DNA from: Rickettsia typhi | GTDB lineage: Bacteria; Pseudomonadota; Alphaproteobacteria; Rickettsiales; UBA1997 | Assembly: GCA_945902255.1 (NCBI GenBank) | Contig: CAMDMO010000017.1 | Location: 1-18,349 of the forward strand | Direction of reading: 5' to 3' | Length of the DNA: 18,349 nucleotides | Part shown: in pieces, positions 1-7,544 of the stretch | How positions within the stretch are numbered: the first letter of the stretch is position 1 | How the letters are laid out: each line of letters opens with the position of its first letter | The notes under the pieces: model-generated | What the model was told of the DNA's origin: nothing | The model's database searches: none | What the model saw: the letters and a program-made list of their open reading frames with translations, nothing else | Position numbers and translations under genes: made by a program

Positions 1-56
1 TCTACAAGATTTTCTATAACCCTCATTCTTAAATCTAAACTGTAAGGTTTTGCCAT
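1..56 (-). CDS. IS630-family-like transposase, N-terminal fragment (runs off window)
   Basis: Reading the minus strand from the ATG at 56 gives 18 codons, MAKPYSLDLRMRVIENLV, before the window ends. The 'PYSLDLR.RV' start is typical of the N-terminal helix-turn-helix region of IS630-family transposases, which cut and paste at TA dinucleotides. Only the first residues are visible, so catalytic DDE residues, intactness and the far end of the element cannot be judged. The element's near end should lie between here and the ftsY terminator at 130-185, but I could not place a terminal inverted repeat. The identification rests on a short motif. Confidence 0.66.
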   Translation of the reverse strand, partial: MAKPYSLDLRMRVIENLV

Positions 57-65
57 AAATTTCTT

Positions 66-140
66 TAAAAAAACTTATTAATAGTTTTTTTATATTGTGG
101 TGTCAATAGAATTTAGATTTGGTATATATAAAAAAACTTA
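66..140. repeat. AT-rich hairpin and 12-bp direct repeats next to the transposase start
   Basis: The 12-mer taaaaaaactta occurs at 66-77 and again at 129-140, 63 bp apart. The first copy also forms a perfect 10-bp inverted repeat with 83-92 (loop 76-82). The region lies between the transposase start codon and the ftsY terminator, so it may contain the end of the insertion sequence and a target duplication, but both repeats are simple A/T tracts and could be chance. No gene is seen in 57-227. Confidence 0.35.
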
Positions 141-185
141 CTCGGTCTAATCACCCGCCCTCAAGGGGCGGGTGATTAGACCGAG
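130..185 (-). terminator. Rho-independent terminator of the nlpD-ftsY unit
   Basis: A perfect 20-bp inverted repeat pairs 141-160 with 166-185 around a 5-nt loop, with a very GC-rich centre. On the minus strand the stem is followed, after TAAG, by a run of seven T (130-136 on the plus strand are A). This is the right orientation and place to end transcription from ftsY, whose stop codon is 42 bp upstream. The stem is longer than usual for a terminator, so a miniature repeat reused as a terminator is an alternative. Confidence 0.8.
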
Positions 186-227
186 AGTGCATTTAACGAA
201 TTGGCTCTATTAACATGGTCAGAGTTA

Positions 228-1160
228 TCACTTTATATCCAATAAATTTTTCACAAAATCATCTGCACTAAATTCTTGTAAATCTTCAATTTTTTCTCCA
301 ATACCAATTGCATAAATTGGCTTATTAAATTTCTGCGCTAGAGCAACTATCATTCCACCCTTTGCACTACCATCAAGCTTTGTAATTATTAGGCCAGTAA
401 TGCCGATGATTTGGTTGAAAACTTCTAATTGATTTTTGGCATTTTGACCAGTGGTAGCGTCAAGAATTAATAAATTTTCATGCGGCGCTGAAGCGTCAAT
501 TTTTTTTAAAACAGCGTTAATTTTTTTCAATTCATCCATTAAATTTTGCTTATTTTGCAGCCTTCCTGCAGTATCAATTAACAATATATCAAAATTATTT
601 TTGCGAGCAAAATCAAAGGCGCGATAAGCAACCGCGGCGGGATCTTCTCCTTCTTTTTGAGCTTTAATAATTTCACAATTTGCTCTATTTGCCCAAACTT
701 CTAATTGCTGCCAAGCTGCTGCTCTAAAGGTGTCGCAAGCAGCAATCAAAACTTTTTTATTTTGGTTTTTTAGGTTGGCGGCTATTTTTCCAATTGTAGT
801 GGTTTTTCCAGCACCATTTACGCCGTTAAAAACTATTACTTGTGGTTTGTGTGAATCATCTAGCCTTAATGAGCTTTCGCAAGGTTTTAAAATTTTAACC
901 AACTCTTCGGATAAAAACTTTTTTACCTCATATTCATCAATATTTTTTTCAAATTTTTTTATTTTAAAATTTTTGATAATTTGATTAGCAACATCGCTTC
1001 CCATGTCGCTTAAAATAAGGGTTTCTTCAAGATTATCAATCGTAAAAGAATCTAATTTTTTATGGGTAAAAATTTGCGTAATTGCTGCAGAAATTTTACT
1101 TGAGCTATTGCTAAGCTGAGTAGTGATTTTTGATCGAGAAAATATTTTGAAAAAAGACAT
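228..1160 (-). CDS. ftsY: Signal recognition particle receptor FtsY
   Basis: FtsY is the SRP receptor GTPase that docks ribosome-SRP complexes at the inner membrane for co-translational insertion. The 310-residue product has an alpha-helical N domain (about 1-100) and a complete G domain. Visible motifs are the P-loop GVNGAGKTT at 113-121, DTFRAAAWQQLEVWA at 143-157, DTAGRLQ at 196-202 and TKLDGSAKGG at 260-269. The long acidic A domain of E. coli FtsY is missing, leaving the short form usual in alphaproteobacteria. Its start lies one base after the stop of the upstream LysM gene, so the two are almost certainly co-transcribed; a strong terminator follows at 130-185. Family assignment is secure. 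Confidence 0.97.
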   Translation of the reverse strand: MSFFKIFSRSKITTQLSNSSSKISAAITQIFTHKKLDSFTIDNLEETLILSDMGSDVANQIIKNFKIKKFEKNIDEYEVKKFLSEELVKILKPCESSLRLDDSHKPQVIVFNGVNGAGKTTTIGKIAANLKNQNKKVLIAACDTFRAAAWQQLEVWANRANCEIIKAQKEGEDPAAVAYRAFDFARKNNFDILLIDTAGRLQNKQNLMDELKKINAVLKKIDASAPHENLLILDATTGQNAKNQLEVFNQIIGITGLIITKLDGSAKGGMIVALAQKFNKPIYAIGIGEKIEDLQEFSADDFVKNLLDIK

Positions 1161-1161
1161 T

Positions 1162-2169
1162 TTATTTTAAATAATTTTCAGGATTAACGGCGTCTCTTCC
1201 CTTTCTGAGTCCAAAATATAATTGAGCTGAGGTAACATTTCCAGTGGATCCCACGGCGCCAATTTGTTCACCTTTTTTAATTTTTTGCCCTCTTTGAACT
1301 AGAGATTTTTTAAGATGAGCATAAGCGGTAATCCATCCGCCGGAATGTTTAATGATTACTAAATTTCCATAACCTTTTAGTTCATTGCCAACATAGGCAA
1401 CAACGCCATCTTCAGAAGACTTAACCGGAGCGCCTTCAGAGGCTTTGATGTTAATTCCATCATTATATAATCCGCCTTTTTTTGGACCGAATTTTGAAAT
1501 AATTTGTCCGCGTGCGGGCCAAGAAAAATGGTTAAATTTATCCAAAGTTTCTGCGATAAAACCAACCTTATTATCAGGTTTTTTCTCAATTGGTTTTTGT
1601 GTGATATTATTTTTTGTTGTTAATGGCTTTTCTTCTATGACAGAAGATTTTTGTTTTGAAGTGGCCGCGGAAGCCGCAATATCATTTGCTGGAGCCGCAT
1701 TGCCATTATTAGCAAATTTGGAAACTTTTATTTTATCGCCAGTTTTTATTGAGTAAGGTGCTTGCAGATTATTAATTTCAATCAGATTATCGACCTTCAT
1801 ATTGTAAAGGCGAGAAATTGCATAAAGAGTTTCACCATTTTTTACTTCATGATAAGTTGGCGCAGAGCTAATCAACTTGGTTTTGGGCTTTAAAATGTAG
1901 GGCGGGGTTAAGTTATTTTCTTTAATTAAATCGCTTAATTCAACATGGTATTTTTTTGATATGCTATATATGGTATCGCCAGCATTAACTTCGATTTGAT
2001 TATTTTTTATTTCATTTTTTTGCTTTGAGTTGCGATTTTTTTTAGATAATTCGCTATTTTTGCTATAAAGGCTGCGACTATGATTCACAACCTTTGCTGG
2101 CTTTTGACTGCAAGCAAAAATTAGTAAAATCGCCAAGAAAGCTAGTAAGTTTTTTACAAGAAATTTCAT
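1162..2169 (-). CDS. nlpD: NlpD-like lipoprotein: two LysM domains plus degenerate LytM (M23) domain
   Basis: The 335-residue protein begins with a lipoprotein signal: a hydrophobic stretch and lipobox LIFAC, with the lipidated Cys at 20. Two LysM peptidoglycan-binding domains follow (about 59-101 and 106-149), then a low-complexity linker (150-215) and a C-terminal LytM/M23 domain (about 216-335). Catalytic M23 enzymes need HxxxD and HxH zinc motifs. Here the first reads N236-D-G-I-N240 and the second Q316-L-Y318; only the His of YAH (285) remains. The domain should therefore not hydrolyse peptidoglycan itself. By analogy with E. coli NlpD and EnvC, it more likely activates a cell-wall amidase during division (inference; DipM-type proteins are an alternative). 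It is co-transcribed with ftsY and divergent from pilD, with 19 bp between the two start codons. Confidence 0.88.
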   Translation of the reverse strand: MKFLVKNLLAFLAILLIFACSQKPAKVVNHSRSLYSKNSELSKKNRNSKQKNEIKNNQIEVNAGDTIYSISKKYHVELSDLIKENNLTPPYILKPKTKLISSAPTYHEVKNGETLYAISRLYNMKVDNLIEINNLQAPYSIKTGDKIKVSKFANNGNAAPANDIAASAATSKQKSSVIEEKPLTTKNNITQKPIEKKPDNKVGFIAETLDKFNHFSWPARGQIISKFGPKKGGLYNDGINIKASEGAPVKSSEDGVVAYVGNELKGYGNLVIIKHSGGWITAYAHLKKSLVQRGQKIKKGEQIGAVGSTGNVTSAQLYFGLRKGRDAVNPENYLK

Positions 2170-2188
2170 TTATTTAAAACAACTTTAT

Positions 2189-2986
2189 ATGTATATTTTT
2201 TCTTATTTTAGTCAAAATTTGCAAATAGCAATAATATCAATGTTCGCTTTAATTTTCGGCAGTTTTGCTAGTTTATTAAGTTATCGTCTTGCAAATAAAC
2301 AGCCAATAGTTTTTACGCGCTCTAAATGTTTAAGTTGTGGAGTGATTTTAAAACCACTCAATTTAATTCCACTTTTTTCTTGGATTTTTCAGCGTGGAAA
2401 ATGTAGCAAATGCCACGCTAAAATCTCTATTCGCTATCCATTAATTGAGCTTAGTTTCTTAATCTCCTTTTTAACAATTTACTTTGTTTTAAAGCAAGAA
2501 CTTAACTGGAAAATGCTGGTTTATTTTTCAATTGCGGGAACTTTGATTGTGATGACTATAATTGATATTGAAGAATATTTCATTCCAAATTCAACCCAAT
2601 ATTTTTTAGCAATTCTAGCAACAATTTTAGTTGTTTTAGATGGTGGAACCAGTGGAATATTAAATAATATTAAGGCCGCAGTGTTATATGCAGGATTTGG
2701 CGGGGCGCTATATTTATTTTTTTATGTCACAACAAAACTAGAGGCAATTGGTGTTGATGATATTAAATTTCTTTTTGTTGCAGGATTGATGATTGGCTTG
2801 AAAAGTTTTTTAGCTTTTACGATGCTCAGTGGAATTTTTGGAATTTTATTTGGTGTGGTTTGGCAAAAAGTAAAAAAAGATGAAACTTTCCCATTCGCGC
2901 CGGCCTTGTGTTTAGCTCTGTTTTTATGTTTACTTTTTGGAAAAAAAATTGATCCAATTGAATTGATGGGGAAGTTTTTGCTTTAA
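2189..2986 (+). CDS. pilD: Prepilin peptidase / N-methyltransferase (type IV leader peptidase, A24)
   Basis: This 265-residue polytopic membrane protein would cleave type IV pilin or type II secretion pseudopilin leaders and N-methylate the new end. The N-terminus has the family GSFASLLSYRL segment (24-34). A zinc-binding loop has two CxxC pairs (C47/C50 and C72/C75), as in the bifunctional enzymes. The two aspartates of the aspartic-protease site are in IDIEEYFIPN (D126) and GVDDIK (D191 matches the family GxxDxK motif). About seven hydrophobic segments span the rest. No pilin or secretion genes lie nearby, so its substrates must be encoded elsewhere. It overlaps the 3' end of convergent recO by 4 bp, with no terminator visible between them. 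Confidence 0.93.
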   Translation: MYIFSYFSQNLQIAIISMFALIFGSFASLLSYRLANKQPIVFTRSKCLSCGVILKPLNLIPLFSWIFQRGKCSKCHAKISIRYPLIELSFLISFLTIYFVLKQELNWKMLVYFSIAGTLIVMTIIDIEEYFIPNSTQYFLAILATILVVLDGGTSGILNNIKAAVLYAGFGGALYLFFYVTTKLEAIGVDDIKFLFVAGLMIGLKSFLAFTMLSGIFGILFGVVWQKVKKDETFPFAPALCLALFLCLLFGKKIDPIELMGKFLL

Positions 2987-3744
2987 GTATTATTTCGCAT
3001 ATTAATCAATGCCCTTTCAACATTTTTGCGATATCTAATATGTGATTGTTGGTCACTAATTTGTCTTTCGGAAAAAAGAAATTTTTCTAAAAAAAATCCA
3101 CTTAATTTTAAGCCATTTTCTAAGCAATCATGTCCAAATTTTCCATTTTGATTAGCTAAGAAACTTGGTAATTTTAGTAATTTATCTTCATAGGGTAATC
3201 CAGCTTCAAGTGACACAGCTCTAGCAGATTTTGGTGATACAAAAACTAAATTAGTGGTGGAATTTGTAACCACGCAAGAAGTTAGATCAATTCCATATCC
3301 TAAAGTTTTTAAAATCTTTAATTCTAATTTTATATATTCGGATAAAATTTCTGAATCAGTAATTTCTTCTAAAGTTATTTTATGTAAAAATGAATCTAGT
3401 TTTTCAAATAAAATTGGCTGATTTTCTTTTTCTAAAAAAAAGCTGTTAATAATTGAAAATAAAGAGTTTACGCAGTCTAGCTTGAAGCGATTAAAAATAA
3501 TTTTTGTGCAGTAAGATTTTGCTAAATCAACATAATAAAGTTGCCCTAAATTTTCTTCGATTCTGGCGCGATATTCAAAAGAAATCAGATTCCCGATTTG
3601 AAAAATAACCTTATCTTTACTTGATTTTGCTGATTTTATAAAGGCAGAAAAAATCCCATTATTTTGTGAAAAAATTTTGAGCAATAAAGAGTTTTCGCCA
3701 TATTTTTTGATGCTGATGATGATTCCGTGGTCGTTAATCTTCAT
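2983..3744 (-). CDS. recO: DNA repair protein RecO
   Basis: RecO works with RecR and RecF to load RecA on SSB-coated single-stranded DNA during gap repair. The 253-residue product has the N-terminal OB-fold start 'DHGIIISIKKYGENSLLLKIFS' pattern and the conserved C-terminal block VFVSPKSARAVSLEAGLPY found in alphaproteobacterial RecO. The four-cysteine zinc finger of some RecO proteins is absent. The start codon overlaps the stop of the upstream 165-residue gene in an ATGA arrangement, indicating translational coupling to it. recO is the last gene of the minus-strand series that begins at metG. Confidence 0.93.
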   Translation of the reverse strand: MKINDHGIIISIKKYGENSLLLKIFSQNNGIFSAFIKSAKSSKDKVIFQIGNLISFEYRARIEENLGQLYYVDLAKSYCTKIIFNRFKLDCVNSLFSIINSFFLEKENQPILFEKLDSFLHKITLEEITDSEILSEYIKLELKILKTLGYGIDLTSCVVTNSTTNLVFVSPKSARAVSLEAGLPYEDKLLKLPSFLANQNGKFGHDCLENGLKLSGFFLEKFLFSERQISDQQSHIRYRKNVERALINMRNNT

Positions 3745-4238
3745 CGGGTTTGGCTTGTTGCCGTAACATCTAATGCAGTAGCTGCTGTTAATGAGATTCT
3801 TTCTGGGTTCGGATTGTTGTTGTTGTTTAAAGATCTTACCCGTTGTGGAGGTGTTGTTAGTCTATGTTGTTGAGGTTGGGGTTCTCGACGTTCTTCTGTT
3901 TGACCGGCAGCAACAGCTATTGCAACTTGTTCAGTAGCAGCAGGTGCGGCAAGTGTTGCGGTCTCTTGCAAATGGTTTAGTGTGTGGTGAGTGACCCCTA
4001 GCTGCGTTTGTCTTTCGTTATAAAGATCTATCACTCCTCTAATGCCTCGTGCAGTATAAATAACTGCAGCTAAAGATGCTAAAACCGCTGGAGCTGCCAC
4101 CAATAGAACCCCTACAATTGGTCCACTAGTAGTGTAAGTTGCCATAGTTGCAAAAACGCTTCCTGTAAGTGCGCCAGCGCCAGCAACAAATCCACCAACT
4201 CTTGAAAGAACCGATCTTAAGCTATCCCCTATTACCAT
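3741..4238 (-). CDS. Unrecognised small membrane protein, lysine-free, between miaA and recO
   Basis: I do not recognise this 165-residue protein. Residues about 14-34 and 40-62 are hydrophobic, Gly/Ala-rich probable membrane helices forming a hairpin. The remaining 100 residues are polar and rich in Ala, Thr, Gln, Pro and Asn, including a run of five Asn (138-142), and look disordered. It contains no lysine, cysteine or tryptophan but has 12 arginines. By hand count GC is about 46% over 3781-4200, against about 25% in a 120-bp piece of recO (3241-3360). The start overlaps the miaA 3' end by 17 bp and the stop overlaps the recO start (ATGA), so it should be co-expressed with both. Acquired gene, fast-evolving lineage-specific gene or host-directed protein are all possible; none is shown. 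Confidence 0.75.
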   Translation of the reverse strand: MVIGDSLRSVLSRVGGFVAGAGALTGSVFATMATYTTSGPIVGVLLVAAPAVLASLAAVIYTARGIRGVIDLYNERQTQLGVTHHTLNHLQETATLAAPAATEQVAIAVAAGQTEERREPQPQQHRLTTPPQRVRSLNNNNNPNPERISLTAATALDVTATSQTR

Positions 4239-5142
4239 AATTTTTTTTAATTAAGTTAAAAGCACTAACTACATCCTCACAAACAGCTTTATTTGGCAAC
4301 TGATTGCGAAACCAGGTCAATTGTCTTTTGGCATAATTTCTAGTTTTTTGTGTTGCGATTACAACCGACTCTTCTTTAGTAATTCTATTATTTAAAAAGT
4401 CACTAATTTCGTAAAATCCAAGAGTTTTTGTGATTTGTTTGTCATCTAAAATTTCTTGCTTTAATAGCTCGTCAACCTCTTGAATTGCGCCTAGTTCTAG
4501 CATTTTCTCAAAACGAGAATTGCAATTCTGATATAAAGTTTCACGATTGGGATTAATATTTATATGAAGAAAATCTTTTTCGTCAAAAATTTTTGTAATT
4601 GGCTGGCTTTGCCAATAAAAAATTGATTTTTTAGTTTGTTTTAAAACTTCGTAACTGCGAATTAAACGATGTTTATCAAGTTTTAAAGCGCGCTCTTTTT
4701 CTTCTCCAAGCTTAACTAGTTCTTCAATAAAATCTTCACGATTTATTCCTTCAAAAAGCTCGCTAGCCTCAATTCTTATAGATTCATCAATTGGCGGAAT
4801 TTCAGAAATTCCTTCAACTAATTTTGAAATATACATTCCAGAACCACCAACAATAACTGGTAATTTATTTTCTTTTCGACATTGCTCAACGCTTGATTTA
4901 ACAAGCTTTAACCACATTGCAACTGATGATGATTCTTGTGGTTTTAAAATAGAATATAAAAAATGTTTTACTTTTTTTTGCTCTAATTGTGATGGTTGTG
5001 AAGATAGAATTGGCAAGCCTTCATAGATTTGCAAAGAATCAGCATTAATAATTGCTATGTCGTGAAATTCAGATAAATTAAAAGCAAGTTGTGACTTTCC
5101 TGAAGCGGTTGGTCCTGAAATAATTAGAATTTTATTTTCCAT
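4222..5142 (-). CDS. miaA: tRNA dimethylallyltransferase MiaA
   Basis: MiaA transfers a dimethylallyl group to A37 of tRNAs that read codons beginning with U, improving decoding accuracy. The 306-residue protein has the P-loop GPTASGKS (10-17), the substrate-binding INADSLQIYEGLPILSSQPS block, VGGSGMYISKLVEGIS, and a C-terminal KRQLTWFRNQ motif typical of the family. Length is normal. The start lies 11 bp inside the 3' end of rluD and its stop is overlapped by the next gene, so it sits in the middle of a tightly coupled minus-strand operon. Confidence 0.96.
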   Translation of the reverse strand: MENKILIISGPTASGKSQLAFNLSEFHDIAIINADSLQIYEGLPILSSQPSQLEQKKVKHFLYSILKPQESSSVAMWLKLVKSSVEQCRKENKLPVIVGGSGMYISKLVEGISEIPPIDESIRIEASELFEGINREDFIEELVKLGEEKERALKLDKHRLIRSYEVLKQTKKSIFYWQSQPITKIFDEKDFLHININPNRETLYQNCNSRFEKMLELGAIQEVDELLKQEILDDKQITKTLGFYEISDFLNNRITKEESVVIATQKTRNYAKRQLTWFRNQLPNKAVCEDVVSAFNLIKKNYGNRG

Positions 5143-6121
5143 CTGGATTTAATAAAATATTTTTTAAATTAGCTAAATCATCAGGTAGGGCAATTTCAAA
5201 AGACATTTCTTTTTTACTTCTTGGGTGCAAAAAGGCTATTTTGTAAGAGTGAAGAGCTTGTCTTGGAAAATTGGCGATAAAGTTTTTGGTTTTTGCATTA
5301 AGGTCTCTTGGCGCAGTTTTTTTGCAAGAATTATAAAGCTGATCTCCAACCAAAGAGTGTTTAACTGATTCTAAATGTACACGAATTTGATGGGTGCGAC
5401 CAGTGTCTAAGCGGCATTCTATAAGGCTGATAAAGCCATCTAAAAATTGTTCTTTGGTTTCGTAATGAGTTACTGCATTTCTTCCTAAAGTTCTTGAAAT
5501 CGACATTTTTAGGCGATTAATTCTTGAGCGCACAATATTTTTATTAATCATTCCAAAAGCTGGGTCAAGTGCACCATAAACAAAGGCTAAATAAGTTCTT
5601 TTGATGTCGCGATCTCTTAATTTTTGACTTAAAATTTGATGAGTGAAATCATTTTTTGCAACCAGCATTAAGCCACTGGTGTCTTTATCTAGGCGATGAA
5701 CAATACCGGGGCGAAATTCACCATTAATTGAAGATAATTTATTTTGATGGGTGAATAAAAGTGCATTTACCAAAGTATCATCTTGATTGCCAGTTCCTGG
5801 GTGAACAGTAAGACCAGCGGGTTTGTTGATTACCAATAAATCATCATCTTCAAAAACAATTTCAAATGGAATTTCTTTGGCTTGCAAGTGGGAAGGCTTT
5901 GGGTCTGGCAAGGTAATAAAAAATTTCTCACCTAATTTTGTTTTTTGCGAAGCGGTTTTAATTGGCTGTTTTTTTTCGTTTAAAACTAGACTATCATCAA
6001 TTAAGTGCTGAATTTTACTGCGCGTAACTTCCGGTTTTATTGCTAAAAATTTTTCAGTTAAAAATTTATCAAGCCTTATTCCATCTTCATTTTCAATGAC
6101 TTCAAATTCAAATTTTTCCAT
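5132..6121 (-). CDS. rluD: Ribosomal large-subunit pseudouridine synthase, RluD family
   Basis: The product combines an N-terminal S4 RNA-binding domain (beginning 'GIRLDKFL') with an RluA/RluD-type catalytic domain. The signature HRLDKDTSGLMLVAKN holds the catalytic Asp, residue 145 counted from the chosen start; the family isomerises uridines in 23S rRNA. I choose the ATG at 6121 (329 residues). The open frame extends to a TTG at 6172, but those 17 codons have no family similarity and lie partly in the left arm of an inverted repeat (6152-6257). miaA overlaps its end by 11 bp. RluC-like specificity cannot be excluded from sequence alone. Confidence 0.92.
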   Translation of the reverse strand: MEKFEFEVIENEDGIRLDKFLTEKFLAIKPEVTRSKIQHLIDDSLVLNEKKQPIKTASQKTKLGEKFFITLPDPKPSHLQAKEIPFEIVFEDDDLLVINKPAGLTVHPGTGNQDDTLVNALLFTHQNKLSSINGEFRPGIVHRLDKDTSGLMLVAKNDFTHQILSQKLRDRDIKRTYLAFVYGALDPAFGMINKNIVRSRINRLKMSISRTLGRNAVTHYETKEQFLDGFISLIECRLDTGRTHQIRVHLESVKHSLVGDQLYNSCKKTAPRDLNAKTKNFIANFPRQALHSYKIAFLHPRSKKEMSFEIALPDDLANLKNILLNPDGK

Positions 6122-6151
6122 TTTTGTTAGTTGGTTGTTTTGGCTAAGAAT

Positions 6152-6257
6152 CCAGAAATCACACTTCGACAAGCTCAGTGTGACATCGAGATTTCTTTAA
6201 TTAATATTAAACTTGATCCACAATGTCACACTGAGCTTGTCGAAGTGTGATTTCTGG
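6152..6257. repeat. Long perfect inverted repeat between tsaE and rluD
   Basis: Arms 6152-6186 and 6223-6257 are exact reverse complements over 35 bp, separated by a 36-bp AT-rich spacer. The arms contain the core cttcgacaagctcag, a motif that turns up as a dispersed palindromic repeat in many bacterial genomes (general recollection). A related degenerate copy lies at 16511-16530. The element separates tsaE (stop at 6288) from rluD and would form a long hairpin in the transcript; no T-tract follows, so it is not a canonical terminator. No target duplication is evident. Confidence 0.9.
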
Positions 6258-6287
6258 GCTTGGTATTTTAAGTAAAATAAATAATGG

Positions 6288-6737
6288 CTAGCGCCATAGT
6301 TTATATATAATCTCACGCTCCTCTTCTTCTTTTCCAATTATTTTGATTTCAATTTCTAAATAATTTTTTTTCAAAAAACTTTTTGCAATTTCTGGCCATT
6401 CAATCAGAGATATACCATTTTGTAAAGCATCAAAAAAACCAATATTTTCTAGCTCATCTGCTGATTTTAAGCGATATAAATCAAAGTGAAAAATCTCACC
6501 TTTTTGAGTGTTGTAAGAATATAATAAATTGAAAGTTGGGCTTAAAACATCTTGTGGCTCTTGGCTCAAAGCATTAATAAAACTGCGTGCAAAAAAACTT
6601 TTACCCGCACCCAATGTTCCTTTAAGGCCAATAATATCACCGATTTTTGCTTGTTTTGCAAGCTTGGCAGCAAAATCTGCCATTTCTTTTTTATTTTTTA
6701 TAATAATTTTTTCTTCCTTCATGTTTTGTAAATTCAT
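6288..6737 (-). CDS. tsaE: tRNA threonylcarbamoyladenosine biosynthesis ATPase TsaE
   Basis: TsaE is the small ATPase that works with TsaB and TsaD to make t6A37 in ANN-decoding tRNAs. The 149-residue protein has the P-loop GTLGAGKS (40-47), SPTFNLLYSY, HFDLYRL (84-90) and the LIEWPEIA motif (111-118) typical of the family. It follows the xthA stop by 3 bp. An alternative ATG lies five codons downstream at 6722; no strong Shine-Dalgarno favours either. The partner genes tsaB and tsaD are not in this window. Confidence 0.95.
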   Translation of the reverse strand: MNLQNMKEEKIIIKNKKEMADFAAKLAKQAKIGDIIGLKGTLGAGKSFFARSFINALSQEPQDVLSPTFNLLYSYNTQKGEIFHFDLYRLKSADELENIGFFDALQNGISLIEWPEIAKSFLKKNYLEIEIKIIGKEEEEREIIYKLWR

Positions 6738-6740
6738 TTG

Positions 6741-7535
6741 CTAAAGCTCAAACTCTGTTTCAATTGGCACATGGTCTGACGGCTGAGTTTCACTTCTAAA
6801 ATCGCGATAAATTTTCATCGATTTAATATTATTTTTTAAATTTGGCGTTGCCCAAATATGATCTAATCGGCGACCTTTATTAGCGCCAAGCGGGTCAGCA
6901 GCGCGATAGCTCCACCAGCTATATAATTTTTCATTTTCTGGTGTAAAAAAACGATGAGTATCGATCCAATTCAAGCTTTTTTGCAAATTGGTCATTTTTT
7001 CTACTTCAATTGGTGTGTGTGAAACGATTTTTAACAATTGTTTATGCGACCAAACATCATGTTCAAGTGGAGCAATATTCATGTCGCCAACAATGATGAT
7101 TTTTTCTTTCTTTTGAGTTGTGAAAAACTCAGTCATCCAATCGATAAATTTTAATTTATGATCAAATTTATCATTAAGTGTTACATCAGCAATATCACCA
7201 CCCGCCGGCACATAAAAATTATGCAGAATTACCTCGTTTTTTTGAGTGTAAAAAGTGGTCGAAATATGGCGTTTGTGACCATAGTTTTTTATATCGATAA
7301 TTTGGGTATTTTTTAGCGGAAATTTTGATAAAATTGCTACTCCATTATAAGATTTTTCGCCATCAAATTCAATGAAGTCAAAACCTAGTGATTGAACTTC
7401 CAATAGAGGAAAATCAGAATTGCTAACCTTAGTTTCTTGTAAACAAATTATGTCGGGATTGGCTTGAGCAATAAGCTTTTTTAAGAGCGGAAGGCGTAAG
7501 CGCAGCGAGTTAATATTCCAAGAAATTATTTTCAT
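6741..7535 (-). CDS. xthA: Exodeoxyribonuclease III (AP endonuclease XthA)
   Basis: This 264-residue enzyme belongs to the exonuclease/endonuclease/phosphatase fold and would incise abasic sites and trim 3' blocked ends in base-excision repair. Active-site elements are in place: N7 in SWNIN, the metal-binding E34 in LQETK, GDMNIAP with D151 and N153, GRRLDHIW, and the terminal SDHVP with H255. It lies 9 bp after metG and 3 bp before tsaE on the same strand. Length is normal for XthA. Confidence 0.96.
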   Translation of the reverse strand: MKIISWNINSLRLRLPLLKKLIAQANPDIICLQETKVSNSDFPLLEVQSLGFDFIEFDGEKSYNGVAILSKFPLKNTQIIDIKNYGHKRHISTTFYTQKNEVILHNFYVPAGGDIADVTLNDKFDHKLKFIDWMTEFFTTQKKEKIIIVGDMNIAPLEHDVWSHKQLLKIVSHTPIEVEKMTNLQKSLNWIDTHRFFTPENEKLYSWWSYRAADPLGANKGRRLDHIWATPNLKNNIKSMKIYRDFRSETQPSDHVPIETEFEL

Positions 7536-7544
7536 TTTTATAAG

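Noticed and set aside
1445..1756. Open frame antisense to the NlpD-like gene
   Set aside because: It lies wholly inside a well-supported gene on the other strand and has no recognisable features.
6122..6172. Longer rluD start at a TTG
   Set aside because: The extra residues partly lie in the inverted repeat and match nothing in the family; the ATG at 6121 fits the S4-domain start.
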